From an uncultured Akkermansia sp. (GTDB taxonomy: Bacteria; Verrucomicrobiota; Verrucomicrobiia; Verrucomicrobiales; Akkermansiaceae), in contig CAJGCZ010000006.1 of the NCBI GenBank assembly GCA_904501975.1, positions 1 to 64,000 of the forward strand: DNA of 64,000 nt, in the 5' to 3' direction. A program made the translations under genes and the position numbers. Positions 8,499-17,082 of this stretch are shown here, piece after piece; the first letter of the stretch is position 1; the number at the start of each line of letters is the position of its first letter. The notes beneath the pieces are model-generated. The model worked only from the letters and a program-made list of their open reading frames with translations, had not been told where the DNA came from and searched no databases.

Positions 8499-8735
8499 AT
8501 GAAACTCAAATCCGTTACATTCCGGTGCTCGGAGGAGCAGCAAACCCGCCTTTGCCATGCCATGAACCGCCTGAGCTATGCAACCCGCACCGAGTTGCTG
8601 GCCTGCGCGCTGGAGGATTTTCTGCACTATGTGGAGCAAGAGGACGTTGCAGCGCTCGATTTGTTTGAGCTTGTGCAGCGTATCAACCAAGAGGGCTCGG
8701 CTCGCGATTTTGCGCAACAGGCCTGCCGCCGCTAA
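8499..8735 (+). CDS. Small ribbon-helix-helix-like protein
   Basis: A 78-residue protein. The opening MKLKSVTFRCSEEQQTRL is followed by a helix rich in A/L and the RTELLACALEDFLHYVEQ helix. A short strand followed by two helices is the layout of CopG/Arc-type ribbon-helix-helix regulators. No toxin-like partner is next to it. A GATAAT -10-like box at 8482-8487 ends 11 bases before the ATG, suggesting a very short leader. Function as a transcription factor is inferred from fold pattern alone. Confidence 0.55.
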   Translation: MKLKSVTFRCSEEQQTRLCHAMNRLSYATRTELLACALEDFLHYVEQEDVAALDLFELVQRINQEGSARDFAQQACRR

Positions 8736-8762
8736 AAGTGCGTCACGTTTTTATTTTTTTCT

Positions 8763-8790
8763 TTGCGCAAAGAAAAAGATGGTGTATAAG
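8763..8790 (+). promoter_or_regulatory. Candidate promoter of the alpha-glucan phosphorylase homologue
   Basis: TTGCGC (8763-8768), a 16-base spacer and TATAAG (8785-8790). The -35 box lies in a palindrome, tttttctttg-cg-caaagaaaaa (8756-8777), which could be an operator or a weak terminator of the upstream gene. Confidence 0.45.
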
Positions 8791-8869
8791 AATAATGAAT
8801 TTCCGCCCTGCATCGAACGTCTGACGCTTGCGGAACAGTAAAATTTCACCAATACAACCATTCAAAAAG

Positions 8870-10546
8870 ATGAGCACTTCCTCTTTTCTTCCGGCTCAGT
8901 ACGCCCACCCGTACGAGATTGACCCCAAGTACAGCAAGTCCGTAGCCTACTTCTGCATGGAGTACGCCATCGACAACGTGTTTAAGATTTACTCCGGCGG
9001 CCTCGGCTACCTTGCCGGCTCGCACATGCGCTCTGCAGGTGCCCTGCGACAGAATCTCGTTGGCGTTGGCATTCTGTGGTCCTACGGCTATTACAACCAA
9101 ATCCGAGCCGAAGACGGCTCCATGGCTGTACAGTATCGCCGTAAGGAGTACAGCTTCCTGGAAGACCACAACATCAAGTTCCTCATCCGCATTTGCGATT
9201 CTCCGGTTTGGGTAAAGGCCTACTACCTGCGCCCGGAAACCTTCGGCACAGCTCCCATGTTCTTCCTGAGCACCGATGTGCCGGAGAACGATGCCATTAG
9301 CCGCTCCATCACGCAGCGTTTGTACGATTCTAACCCGATGACGCGTATTTCTCAGTACATTGTGCTGGGTCAGGGTGGTGCACGCTTGTTCGAGGAGTTG
9401 GGGGTAGAGCCTGAGATTTACCACATGAACGAGGCCCACGCCATCGGCGCAGCCTTCCACATGTTGGCACGCAATGGCGGCAATGTGGACGAGGTGCGCA
9501 AGCGCTTCGTGTTTACCACCCACACCCCGGAAGAAGCCGGTAATGAAAAGATGGACATTAACCTCATGTCCAACTTCTCCTTCTTCGACGGCCTTTCCCT
9601 GGAGCAGGTGCGCTCCATGCTGAAGCTTGATGCCCACGAGCAGCAGTTCAACTACACGCTGGCTGCCCTGCGCCTCTCTCACATGGCTAACGGTGTGTCG
9701 GAGCTGCACGGCGAGGTTTCTCGCCAAATGTGGCAGGGCTATAGCGATATTTGCCCCATCACGCACGTTACCAATGCCCAGAATGTTGACTACTGGCAGG
9801 ATGCAGAGTTGGCAGAGGCCTTTGCCGCCCGCGATAAGCGCGCCTTCATTGCCCGCAAGCGTGCCCTCAAAAAGGAGCTCTTCCGTATGGTGGGCGAACA
9901 AACCGGCCACCTCTTCGACCAAGACACCCTCACCATTGTATGGGCTCGCCGCTTTGCCGCCTACAAGCGCCCTGCTCTCATCACGGAAAACCCCGTCATG
10001 TTTGAGCGCATGTTGCAGCGCACCAACCGCCCCGTGCAGATGATTTGGGCCGGTAAGCCGTACCCCACCGACTTTACAGCGGTGGATATCTTTAACAAGC
10101 TTAATAAGCTGAGCGATAAGTATCCGCGCTGCGCCGTCCTTACCGGTTACGAGTTGGGCCTGAGCCGCATGCTCAAGAACGGCTCCGATATTTGGCTGAA
10201 CAACCCGATTGTGACCCGCGAGGCCTCCGGCACCTCCGGTATGTCCGCTGCCATGAACGGCTCGCTCACCATCTCTACCAACGATGGTTGGGTGCGCGAG
10301 TTTGCCCGCGACGGCGAAAACTGCTTCATGATACCGGAAGCCAAGGCCGGCCTGCCCGATGAGGCTCGCGACCGCGCCGACCGCGACAACTTCTATAGCG
10401 TGCTTGAGTCTAAGGTGCTTCCGCTGTACTACGACAACAAGGATGCTTGGATTGACCGCGTATTCAACGCCATGGAGGATATCTCCCCCGCGTTCAACTC
10501 CGATCGCATGGCAGACGAGTACTACACCAAGATGTACAACATCTAA
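8870..10546 (+). CDS. glgP: Alpha-glucan family phosphorylase homologue (GT35, short form) with altered PLP-lysine motif
   Basis: A homologue of glycogen/maltodextrin phosphorylases, which release glucose-1-phosphate from alpha-1,4-glucans in the cytoplasm. The 558 residues and the motifs YSGGLGYLAG, HMNEAHA, WARRFAAYKRP and EASGTSGMSAAMNG place it in the short-form group. In that last motif the family has Lys (GTSGMKAAMNG), which holds PLP; here Ser459 is present. Catalysis by the normal PLP mechanism is therefore uncertain. It may be a Lys-free subgroup or a glycogen-binding or regulatory homologue. The ATG at 8870 is preferred to an in-frame TTG at 8828, since family similarity starts after it. 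The gene is monocistronic, with a terminator. Confidence 0.85.
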   Translation: MSTSSFLPAQYAHPYEIDPKYSKSVAYFCMEYAIDNVFKIYSGGLGYLAGSHMRSAGALRQNLVGVGILWSYGYYNQIRAEDGSMAVQYRRKEYSFLEDHNIKFLIRICDSPVWVKAYYLRPETFGTAPMFFLSTDVPENDAISRSITQRLYDSNPMTRISQYIVLGQGGARLFEELGVEPEIYHMNEAHAIGAAFHMLARNGGNVDEVRKRFVFTTHTPEEAGNEKMDINLMSNFSFFDGLSLEQVRSMLKLDAHEQQFNYTLAALRLSHMANGVSELHGEVSRQMWQGYSDICPITHVTNAQNVDYWQDAELAEAFAARDKRAFIARKRALKKELFRMVGEQTGHLFDQDTLTIVWARRFAAYKRPALITENPVMFERMLQRTNRPVQMIWAGKPYPTDFTAVDIFNKLNKLSDKYPRCAVLTGYELGLSRMLKNGSDIWLNNPIVTREASGTSGMSAAMNGSLTISTNDGWVREFARDGENCFMIPEAKAGLPDEARDRADRDNFYSVLESKVLPLYYDNKDAWIDRVFNAMEDISPAFNSDRMADEYYTKMYNI

Positions 10547-10595
10547 CGGAAGTAGGAAAATCACTGTTAGAATTAGGAATTATACGTTTATTTGC

Positions 10596-10638
10596 ACCAG
10601 CCGCCCGTGCCATCTGCGCGGGTGGCTGGTTTGATTTT
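10596..10638 (+). terminator. Terminator after the phosphorylase homologue
   Basis: accagcc-gcccg pairs with cgggt-ggctggt, followed by ttgatttt. Confidence 0.7.
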
Positions 10639-10765
10639 GCTATGAGGTAATATTATTGCCGTTATGAGTTCAAAAACTAGGCTATTGTTCCATGCACAAG
10701 CGCAGCATAGCGCATACCCGCTTACGCGCACGTGCAAATTTGCGCGCGTATGGCTGGATTGGCGC

Positions 10766-10794
10766 TTGAAATATAAGCGGCAAACGTGTAGAAT
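10766..10794 (+). promoter_or_regulatory. Promoter of the AI-2E transporter-lysA operon, leaderless geometry
   Basis: TTGAAA (10766-10771), a 17-base spacer and TAGAAT (10789-10794). The ATG at 10803 starts eight bases after the -10 box. Confidence 0.65.
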
Positions 10795-10802
10795 AGCGCC
10801 GC

Positions 10803-11894
10803 ATGACAGCCAATAATTCAGAGACCCCGTCTTCCCCCGCACCTAAAAAGGCGGATGGGTATCGTATTCTTTTAACGGCAGCCGCCGCCATCATCGTACT
10901 CATTGGGCTGAAAGAGTTGCGAGATTTGCTGGTACCCATTATGCTGGCTGCATTCTTAGCCATCATCAGCTATTCTGTAACAGACATTTTGCGCAAGAAG
11001 CTGCGTTTTCCGCATTGGTTGGCCGTGGTATTCACACTGATTGTGGATGCCGCCATTATTTTTGCCGTCGGCACGCTCATTCGTTTCCTTGCGCTGGACA
11101 TGAAGAACACCTTGCAAAGCGAGGTAACACTCAAGTTTCAAGAGAAATATGCCGATTTCATCGGCTGGCTGGACAAATGGGGGCTTGGGGAGCAGGCAAG
11201 CCAGGTACTGGCTTCTCCGCAAGATTATGTGGGCATGGAGAAGATATTCAACTTCTCACAGGCCGTTGGCACCAGCGCCCTCTCCTTCATGTCCATCACC
11301 ACGCTTATTCTCGTGCTCATGACCTTCTTGCTTGGTGAGGCACCCTTGTTCATGAAGAACTACCGCGCCCTGCCCAACAGCTTACAGGGTAAGGAGCAGG
11401 TTATTAGCGCCCTCAAGGGCATTCAGCGTTATCTTTTCATCAAAACCATTGCCAGTGCCTGCACCGGCATGCTGGCATGGTGGCTGTGCGAGGCCATGAA
11501 CGTACCCTTCGCCTTCCTTTGGGGTGTGGTAGCCTACGTGCTTAATTACATACCCACCATCGGTTCCATCGTGGCAGCCATTCCGCCCATTATTCTTGCC
11601 ATGTTGCTGGGCAGCTGGGGCGACACCTTTATTGTAGCAGGCGGCTACATAGGCATTAACTTCATGATCGGCAACGGCATAGAGCCCATCTTCCTGGGGC
11701 GCCAGTTTGGCATAGCCACCTCGGTGGTATTGCTCTCTGTATTGCTGTGGGGCTGGGTATGGGGGCCTGCCGGCATGTTCTTAGCCGTGCCCATTTCCGT
11801 TCTCATTAAACTCGCCTTGGAAAACTCTCGCGACCTGTATTGGGTGGCGGCCATTATCAACGACAAGGCGGACACTGAAAGTTTCAAAAAATAA
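10803..11894 (+). CDS. AI-2E family (PerM/YdiK-like) membrane transporter
   Basis: A 363-residue inner-membrane protein. Hydrophobic segments near the N-terminus (ILLTAAAAIIVLIGL, LLVPIMLAAFLAIISY, LAVVFTLIVDAAIIFAVGTL) precede a soluble stretch. A larger C-terminal bundle follows, including YLFIKTIASACTGMLAWWLCE, AYVLNYIPTIGSIVAAIPP and WGPAGMFLAVPISVLIK. NYIPTIGSI and WGWVWGPAGMFLAVP are family hallmarks. Members export AI-2 or other small molecules, or act in Na+/H+ exchange; the substrate cannot be told here. It is the first gene of a likely operon, with lysA 23 bases downstream. Confidence 0.88.
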   Translation: MTANNSETPSSPAPKKADGYRILLTAAAAIIVLIGLKELRDLLVPIMLAAFLAIISYSVTDILRKKLRFPHWLAVVFTLIVDAAIIFAVGTLIRFLALDMKNTLQSEVTLKFQEKYADFIGWLDKWGLGEQASQVLASPQDYVGMEKIFNFSQAVGTSALSFMSITTLILVLMTFLLGEAPLFMKNYRALPNSLQGKEQVISALKGIQRYLFIKTIASACTGMLAWWLCEAMNVPFAFLWGVVAYVLNYIPTIGSIVAAIPPIILAMLLGSWGDTFIVAGGYIGINFMIGNGIEPIFLGRQFGIATSVVLLSVLLWGWVWGPAGMFLAVPISVLIKLALENSRDLYWVAAIINDKADTESFKK

Positions 11895-11917
11895 TAACAA
11901 CATACAAACAACACATT

Positions 11918-13204
11918 ATGCACGCATTTGCATACCAAAACGGCACCATGCACTGTGAGGCGGTCAATCTGGCAGATATTGCAGCATCTGTCGGCACCCC
12001 CACTTTTGTGTACAGCCGCAAAACGATTATGGACGATTTGTCCGAACTGCAGCAGGCACTTGCCCCGCTGGATGCACACGTAGCCTACGCTGTTAAGGCT
12101 TGCTCCAACAAGGCTATTCTCAACCTGATGGCTAAGCAGGGAGTGGGCTTCGACATTGTGTCCGGCGGTGAGCTGTGGCGCGTGGTAAACGCCGGCGGCG
12201 ACCCCACCCTGTGCACCTATGCCGGTGTAGGCAAAACGGAAGCCGAAATCCGCTATGCCCTTGGGCTGAACATTTATTGCTTTAACTGCGAAAGCGAGAA
12301 CGAGCTGCGCGAGATTAACCGCATTGCCGGAGAAATGGGAGTAAAAGCCCCGGTGGCTGTGCGCGTAAACCCGCATGTGGATGCCAACACGCACAAATAC
12401 ATTACCACCGGCACCAACGAAAATAAGTTCGGGGTGGATATTACCCGCATTGAAGAGCTTTACGCCACTATTGCAGCAGAAATGCCCCACCTCTACATCC
12501 GAGGCCTGCAAATGCACATTGGCTCGCAGTTGACGGAGGTAGCCCCCTTTGTGAAGGCTATTGAAAAGGTGGCACCTATTGCTGCTAAGTTCAAGGAGCT
12601 GTACAATATTGAGTTCTGGAGCATTGGCGGCGGCATTGGCATCATTTACCGTGGTTGCCTGGAGTCCGGCAAGCAGGAATGGTGGGATGCCAACCCCGAG
12701 CAAATCACCATCAAAAAATATGCAGAGTCCATCATTCCCCTGCTGCAGCCCTTGGGTCTCAAGATTTTGGTAGAGCCGGGTCGCCGTTTGGTGGGCAATG
12801 CTGCCTGCCTGCTTACCACCTGCCTGTACGAGAAGAAGGGCGAGGCTAAGACCTTTAAGGTGATTGACGCCGGCATGAACGACATCATCCGCCCTGCCCT
12901 GTACGAAGGCTACCACGAGATTTGGCCGGTAAAGGAGCACACAAACGACACGATTGTGGCCGACATTGTGGGCCCGATTTGCGAGAGCGGCGACTTCCAA
13001 GCCCAGAACCGCGAGATTGCCGATGTGAAACCGGGCGAACTTCTTGCCGAAATGAGTGCCGGAGCCTACGGATTCAGCATGGCCTCCACCTACAACTCCC
13101 GCCCGCTGGCCGCAGAAGTGCTGGTGGACGGCGACCAATGGCACATCGTCCGTAAGCGCCAAACGCTCGAGCAGATGGTGGAGGGCGAATGCCTGCCGGA
13201 ATAA
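11918..13204 (+). CDS. lysA: Diaminopimelate decarboxylase
   Basis: Catalyses the last step of lysine synthesis, decarboxylating meso-diaminopimelate in the cytoplasm. A fold-type III PLP enzyme of 428 residues. Lys60 in YAVKACSN takes PLP. MHIGSQ and SIGGGIG belong to the barrel and phosphate-binding loop. VEPGR and GPICESGD with Cys355, the residue contributed to the partner subunit's active site, are all present. It lies 23 bases after the transporter and 13 bases before the beta-CASP gene. No Shine-Dalgarno sequence is seen; the upstream sequence is A-rich. Confidence 0.95.
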   Translation: MHAFAYQNGTMHCEAVNLADIAASVGTPTFVYSRKTIMDDLSELQQALAPLDAHVAYAVKACSNKAILNLMAKQGVGFDIVSGGELWRVVNAGGDPTLCTYAGVGKTEAEIRYALGLNIYCFNCESENELREINRIAGEMGVKAPVAVRVNPHVDANTHKYITTGTNENKFGVDITRIEELYATIAAEMPHLYIRGLQMHIGSQLTEVAPFVKAIEKVAPIAAKFKELYNIEFWSIGGGIGIIYRGCLESGKQEWWDANPEQITIKKYAESIIPLLQPLGLKILVEPGRRLVGNAACLLTTCLYEKKGEAKTFKVIDAGMNDIIRPALYEGYHEIWPVKEHTNDTIVADIVGPICESGDFQAQNREIADVKPGELLAEMSAGAYGFSMASTYNSRPLAAEVLVDGDQWHIVRKRQTLEQMVEGECLPE

Positions 13205-13217
13205 AAACACAGTAAAC

Positions 13218-14582
13218 ATGATTACCTTTACCAACTTAACGGGGGGCGACGAAATCGGGGCCAACAGCTATTTGCTGGACCTCGATGGCTCTCGCATTGT
13301 GCTGGATGCCGGCATGCACCCCAAGAAAGACGGCAATGAGGCCAAGCCGAATTACAAGCTCATTGGGGCGGCGGATCCGGATTGCATTTTCATTACCCAC
13401 TCTCACTTAGACCACATTGGCACCCTTCCTGTCTTTCAGGATGAGTACCCACGCGCCGAGGTGATTATGACCGAAGGCACCGTGAAGGTGGGCGATGCGA
13501 TGCTGCACAACTCCGTCAATGTAATGACGAGCAAGCGCATGGCAGAGGGTATTGTGGAGTACCCCTTCTACACCCACGGTGAGCTGGAGCGCCTGAGCCG
13601 CGCTTGGATTGGGCGCCCGTACAATGAATCGTTCCGCACCGGCTACAACGGCAATGTGCTGGCCACCTTGTACGATGCCGGGCATATCCTCGGCTCTTGC
13701 GGCGTGATGCTGGAGAGTGTGAGCGGCACCACCGTGTTCTACACCGGCGATGTGCAGTTTGATAATCAAACGCTCATCGGGGGGGCCGATTTTCCGCAAG
13801 AGGGTGTGGACATTCTTATTATGGAGTGCACCCACGGCTGCACGGAGCGAGATGCCGCCTACACCCGCGAAAAAGAGCTGCTGCGCTTTGCCCAAGCTAT
13901 TCGCGAGGTATTGGAAGGCGGCGGCGCCGTGCTGATTCCGGTTTTTGCCTTAGGCAAGAGCCAGGAACTGCTCTGCGAGCTCGGCCGATTCAAAAAGAAG
14001 GGACTCATCCCCGATGCTCCTATTTACTTTGGCGGCCTCAGCTCCAAAATTACTATTATTTACGACAAGCTCAGTGACTCCACTCCCCGCCTTAAGCCCG
14101 GCTACAAGCTGCGCGAAAGCGTGGAAACGCAAAGCTTGCCCAAACAAGGCAAAGGCCCGTTGGTGGTAAGCCCCGGCAATATCTACTTGGTTTCCAGCGG
14201 CATGATGAGCGAGCACACCGTGTCCTACAACATGGCGGCACACGTGCTGCAGCACCCCAAGGATGCCATCCTTTTTGTAGGTTACAGCGACCCGGATTCC
14301 CCCGCCGGCCGTATCAAAGCCACTCCGCATGGCGAGGTGGTAAAACCCTCCGGCAAGGGCCAAGGTTACCCGGTGCTGTGCCGCATTGAGTGCTTCGATT
14401 TTTCCGGGCACGCCACCCGCGAGGCTTTGATTAATTACGCCTGCACCCTGGCCCCCAAAACGGTGGTGCTTGTGCATGGCGACCCCGAGGCTACGGCTTC
14501 CATGCAGGCGGAGCTCAGCGCCAAGCTGCCGAACTCCTCTATCATTGTTCCCGAGCCCGGCAAAACGCTGCGCTTGGATTAA
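13218..14582 (+). CDS. Metallo-beta-lactamase / beta-CASP family RNA-processing nuclease
   Basis: A 454-residue metallo-hydrolase. HSHLDHIG (His61, His63, Asp65, His66) is the zinc motif. GHILGSCGVML, YTGDVQFD, the beta-CASP insert with SSGMMSEH, and the closing DFSGHA and VLVHGD segments are all present. The order matches the CPSF73/RNase J-like group, which cut RNA endo- or exonucleolytically. Lacking the RNase J C-terminal domain, it fits the archaeal-type or YSH1-like bacterial branch. Start chosen at ATG 13218, 13 bases after lysA, rather than the long upstream extension that runs through lysA in another frame. It ends the operon before a strong terminator. Confidence 0.88.
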   Translation: MITFTNLTGGDEIGANSYLLDLDGSRIVLDAGMHPKKDGNEAKPNYKLIGAADPDCIFITHSHLDHIGTLPVFQDEYPRAEVIMTEGTVKVGDAMLHNSVNVMTSKRMAEGIVEYPFYTHGELERLSRAWIGRPYNESFRTGYNGNVLATLYDAGHILGSCGVMLESVSGTTVFYTGDVQFDNQTLIGGADFPQEGVDILIMECTHGCTERDAAYTREKELLRFAQAIREVLEGGGAVLIPVFALGKSQELLCELGRFKKKGLIPDAPIYFGGLSSKITIIYDKLSDSTPRLKPGYKLRESVETQSLPKQGKGPLVVSPGNIYLVSSGMMSEHTVSYNMAAHVLQHPKDAILFVGYSDPDSPAGRIKATPHGEVVKPSGKGQGYPVLCRIECFDFSGHATREALINYACTLAPKTVVLVHGDPEATASMQAELSAKLPNSSIIVPEPGKTLRLD

Positions 14583-14595
14583 TACAATCCACCCC

Positions 14596-14643
14596 AAAAA
14601 GAGCCTCCCCCGACCGTTAGTTCGGTCGGGGGAGGCTCTTTTG
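14596..14643 (+). terminator. Strong intrinsic terminator after the beta-CASP gene
   Basis: A near-perfect stem of about 20 base pairs (aaagagcctcccccgacc with cggtcgggggaggctcttt) around loop gttagtt, ending in TTTT. The 5' arm has an A run, so it may act in both directions. Confidence 0.92.
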
Positions 14644-14644
14644 G

Positions 14645-14760
14645 GAAGTACGACATACGAATTCCGAAGGACGAATTGGATGTACAATTTACAAGGTACA
14701 ATGTACAATTTGTTAGGCTAGGCGGCTGCGCCGCAAGGAAGGACGAATTGGGATGTGCGA
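14645..14760. repeat. Dispersed palindromic intergenic element, copy C
   Basis: Starts gaagtacgacatacgaattc, as copy D does, and contains gtacaatttacaaggtacaat twice over in part. It then has the small hairpin gcggc-tgc-gccgc (about 14722-14734) and aggacgaattggg. The right-hand outer arm is degenerate. Confidence 0.6.
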
Positions 14761-14799
14761 TTTTTCACACTGCGCCCTTATATGCAAAGACGGCAATTT

Positions 14800-14896
14800 T
14801 ATGCAAATCGGGAATTCGATTCCCGAATTACATAAAAAAATAGCTAATTTCGCCCAAATTCTATGCAAATCAGGAATTCAATTCCCGATTTGCATA
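14800..14896. promoter_or_regulatory. Two near-identical 35-base palindromes upstream of the AAA ATPase
   Basis: Copies at 14800-14834 and 14862-14896 have arms tatgcaaatcgggaatt and aattcccgatttgcata with few changes. A partial third, tatgcaaagacggcaatt, starts at 14781. The spacing between the full copies is 62 bases. They end 35-47 bases before the ATPase start codons, a position suited to an operator, although mobile-unit ends are equally possible. Confidence 0.6.
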
Positions 14897-14943
14897 AATT
14901 CAACTTGACACATCGACATTATAAGAGCAGAATGAGAGCAGAT

Positions 14944-16176
14944 ATGGAAAAGAGTGAATACATACCCAGAAAAGCCCTCAACACCGTGCAAGAAATGACT
15001 CGGAGTTTTCCGTGCGTTATGGTCACGGGAGCACGCCAAGTGGGTAAATCCACCATGCTCAAGCAAATCATACCAGCCGATATGAAATATGTATCGTTGG
15101 ATGATTTTAGAAAATTACGACGCGCACAAGAAGACCCCATCGGATATTTAGAAGAATTAGGCACGCCTCTCTGCATCGACGAAGTTCAGTATGCGCCGGA
15201 TTTATTGCGAGCAATCAAACTCAAGGTCGACGAAGAAGACAAACCGGGGTTATACTGGCTAACCGGCTCTCAACGCTTCCATATGATGAAAGGAGCGAGC
15301 GAAAGCCTTGCCGGCAGAGTCGGCATCATTGAACTCAGCACGCTTTCACAACAAGAAACGAATCATGAAGCAGAAATACCGGATTTTTTCCCCTCAATAG
15401 AGAGGTTGCGAGAAATGACACCCGACCGCCGTTCCTGCGATATCAACACACTGTACGAAAGGATATTGCGGGGTGGGTATCCGGCGCTGCACAGAGATTT
15501 GAACCGCAATATCAATCACTACTTTGACTCTTACCTGCAAACCTACTTGGAGAGAGACGTGCAAGCTCTTACTCAAGTGGGAGATAAAAACGCGTTTCTA
15601 ACCTTCATGCAATCAGCAGCGGCGCGAACAGGCCAACAGCTTGTTTATGCCGACATTGCAAAAGACGCAGGCATCTCTCCAAAGACAGCAAAAAGTTGGA
15701 TATCAATTCTGGAAGCAAGCGGTATCATCGCCCTACTCCAGCCCTACCATACCAACACGATTAAACGCTTAAGCAAAACACCCAAGATTTATTTCATGGA
15801 TACCGGTCTTTGCGCTTGGTTATGCAGCTGGCCCAATGCCGCAACACTCCAAAGCGGAGCCATGAGCGGTGCCATACTGGAGACTTGGGTATTCGGGCAA
15901 ATTTATCGTGCTTTGGAAAACCGTGGTATGAGAACCAAATTAAGCTATTATCGCGACAGCAACGGAGCAGAAATCGACTTTATACTGGAGCATGAAGGCA
16001 AGCTGTACCCGATGGAAGTAAAACGCAGCAGTAATCCGACTGCGGCGGATTTGAAGGCTCTGAACGGGCTCCCTACCGGCAAAGCAGAACTGCAACCCGG
16101 TATTGTCCTTTGCACGGCAAGAGAAATGATGTCCATCGGAAAGGGGCATTATTGCTTCCCTATTTCTGCCATGTAA
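14944..16176 (+). CDS. AAA ATPase with C-terminal DUF4143 nuclease-like domain
   Basis: A 410-residue protein. GARQVGKST (about 29-37) is Walker A, LCIDEVQYAP is Walker B, and LTGSQRF is sensor-like. The C-terminal DUF4143 part contains GAEIDFIL then EGKLYPMEVKRSS, the D...ExK spacing of PD-(D/E)XK nuclease folds. The family is widespread, often horizontally moved, and of unknown role. The gene is visibly more AT-rich than its neighbours, sits alone between repeats, and is preceded by two palindromes; transfer is likely. Starts at 14944 or 14932 are both possible. The longer frame from 14863 begins inside a palindrome and is rejected. Confidence 0.85.
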   Translation: MEKSEYIPRKALNTVQEMTRSFPCVMVTGARQVGKSTMLKQIIPADMKYVSLDDFRKLRRAQEDPIGYLEELGTPLCIDEVQYAPDLLRAIKLKVDEEDKPGLYWLTGSQRFHMMKGASESLAGRVGIIELSTLSQQETNHEAEIPDFFPSIERLREMTPDRRSCDINTLYERILRGGYPALHRDLNRNINHYFDSYLQTYLERDVQALTQVGDKNAFLTFMQSAAARTGQQLVYADIAKDAGISPKTAKSWISILEASGIIALLQPYHTNTIKRLSKTPKIYFMDTGLCAWLCSWPNAATLQSGAMSGAILETWVFGQIYRALENRGMRTKLSYYRDSNGAEIDFILEHEGKLYPMEVKRSSNPTAADLKALNGLPTGKAELQPGIVLCTAREMMSIGKGHYCFPISAM

Positions 16177-16185
16177 CTGACTTCT

Positions 16186-16232
16186 GTATGGCAAAATAGA
16201 AAGAACATCCGCCATGTTATGACTTGCCATAC
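16186..16232. repeat. Inverted repeat overlapping the pflA promoter
   Basis: gtatggcaa (16186-16194) and ttgccatac (16224-16232) are perfect 9-base arms 29 bases apart. The right arm contains the -35 box of the pflA promoter. It may be an operator pair or a weak terminator of the ATPase gene. Confidence 0.45.
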
Positions 16233-16252
16233 GCTGCGTAGTATGTTAGCAT
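16224..16252 (+). promoter_or_regulatory. Candidate promoter of pflA
   Basis: TTGCCA (16224-16229), a 17-base spacer and TAGCAT (16247-16252), with a leader of about 75 bases. Confidence 0.45.
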
Positions 16253-16332
16253 TTTTGTGTAAGGAGGCTGCGGCAAGTTAAGTCGATGCCTCTTATGCGC
16301 CACACCACCAATCTTCACACCACCACAATCCC

Positions 16333-17070
16333 ATGTCGCTTCTTGGTTCAGTTCACTCTGTAGAGTCCTGTGGCACGGTAGACGGGCCGGGCATTCGTTT
16401 TATTTTGTTTTTAGCGGGTTGCAGTCTGCGCTGTCGCTATTGCCATAACCCTGATACCTCATTCAAATGCAGTGGCAAGGAGCGCTCGGTGGAGAATGTG
16501 ATGGAAGAAATCAGCCGCTATGAGGCATTCCTCAAGGCTGCGGGCGGCGGCATCACCATTTCCGGTGGCGACCCGCTTTTCCAGCCGGAGTTTACCCGCG
16601 CGGTATTACAGGCCTGCAAGGAGCGCGGGCTGCACACCTGCATTGACACCTCCGGGCACTTGGGCGCCGGGGCGGATGATGCTCTGCTGGCCGCCACGGA
16701 TTTGGTGTTGCTGGATATCAAGGCGTGGGATCCGGAGCAATACCGTAAGCTCACGGGGCAAGACCTGCAACCCACGCTGGATTTTGCGGAGCGCCTGGCT
16801 GCCCTCAAAAAGCCGGTTTGGCTGCGCTATGTGTTGGTGCCGGGGTGGACAGATAACCTGGCCGACATTGAAAAGCTGGCACGTTATGCCCACGGGCTCG
16901 GCAACATTGAGCGCGTCGATGTGCTGCCCTTCCACCAAATGGGCAAGTTCAAATGGGCAGAGCTGGGCCTCACCTACTCGCTAGAGAACACAGATTCCCC
17001 CGAGCCGGAGCTGACCAATGCCGTGAAAGATATTTTCCGCGCCAATGGCTTTGCCAACTGCACGAAATAA
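16333..17070 (+). CDS. pflA: Pyruvate formate-lyase activating enzyme (radical SAM)
   Basis: Generates the glycyl radical on pyruvate formate-lyase using S-adenosylmethionine and a [4Fe-4S] cluster, in anaerobic pyruvate metabolism. The 245 residues match the family. CSLRCRYC supplies the CxxxCxxC cysteines (Cys30, Cys34, Cys37). ESCGTVDGPGIRF at the start and GGGITISGGDPLFQPEF are typical of PflA. DTSGH and LPFHQMGKFKW near the end fit too. No pflB lies nearby, so the partner is encoded elsewhere. The next gene starts 12 bases on, probably in the same transcript. Confidence 0.93.
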   Translation: MSLLGSVHSVESCGTVDGPGIRFILFLAGCSLRCRYCHNPDTSFKCSGKERSVENVMEEISRYEAFLKAAGGGITISGGDPLFQPEFTRAVLQACKERGLHTCIDTSGHLGAGADDALLAATDLVLLDIKAWDPEQYRKLTGQDLQPTLDFAERLAALKKPVWLRYVLVPGWTDNLADIEKLARYAHGLGNIERVDVLPFHQMGKFKWAELGLTYSLENTDSPEPELTNAVKDIFRANGFANCTK

Positions 17071-17082
17071 CTCGCACACACC

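Noticed and set aside
8846..10564. Long minus-strand open frame opposite the phosphorylase homologue
   Set aside because: It covers the complement of a real gene; GC-rich codon use keeps it open. The translation has no family features and no promoter.
11645..13264. 539-codon minus-strand frame opposite lysA
   Set aside because: A shadow of lysA and its neighbours; it crosses two genes and lacks recognisable motifs.
14863..14931. Upstream extension of the AAA ATPase as coding
   Set aside because: The extension begins inside a palindrome and reads through it; the family sequence starts near the ATG at 14944.
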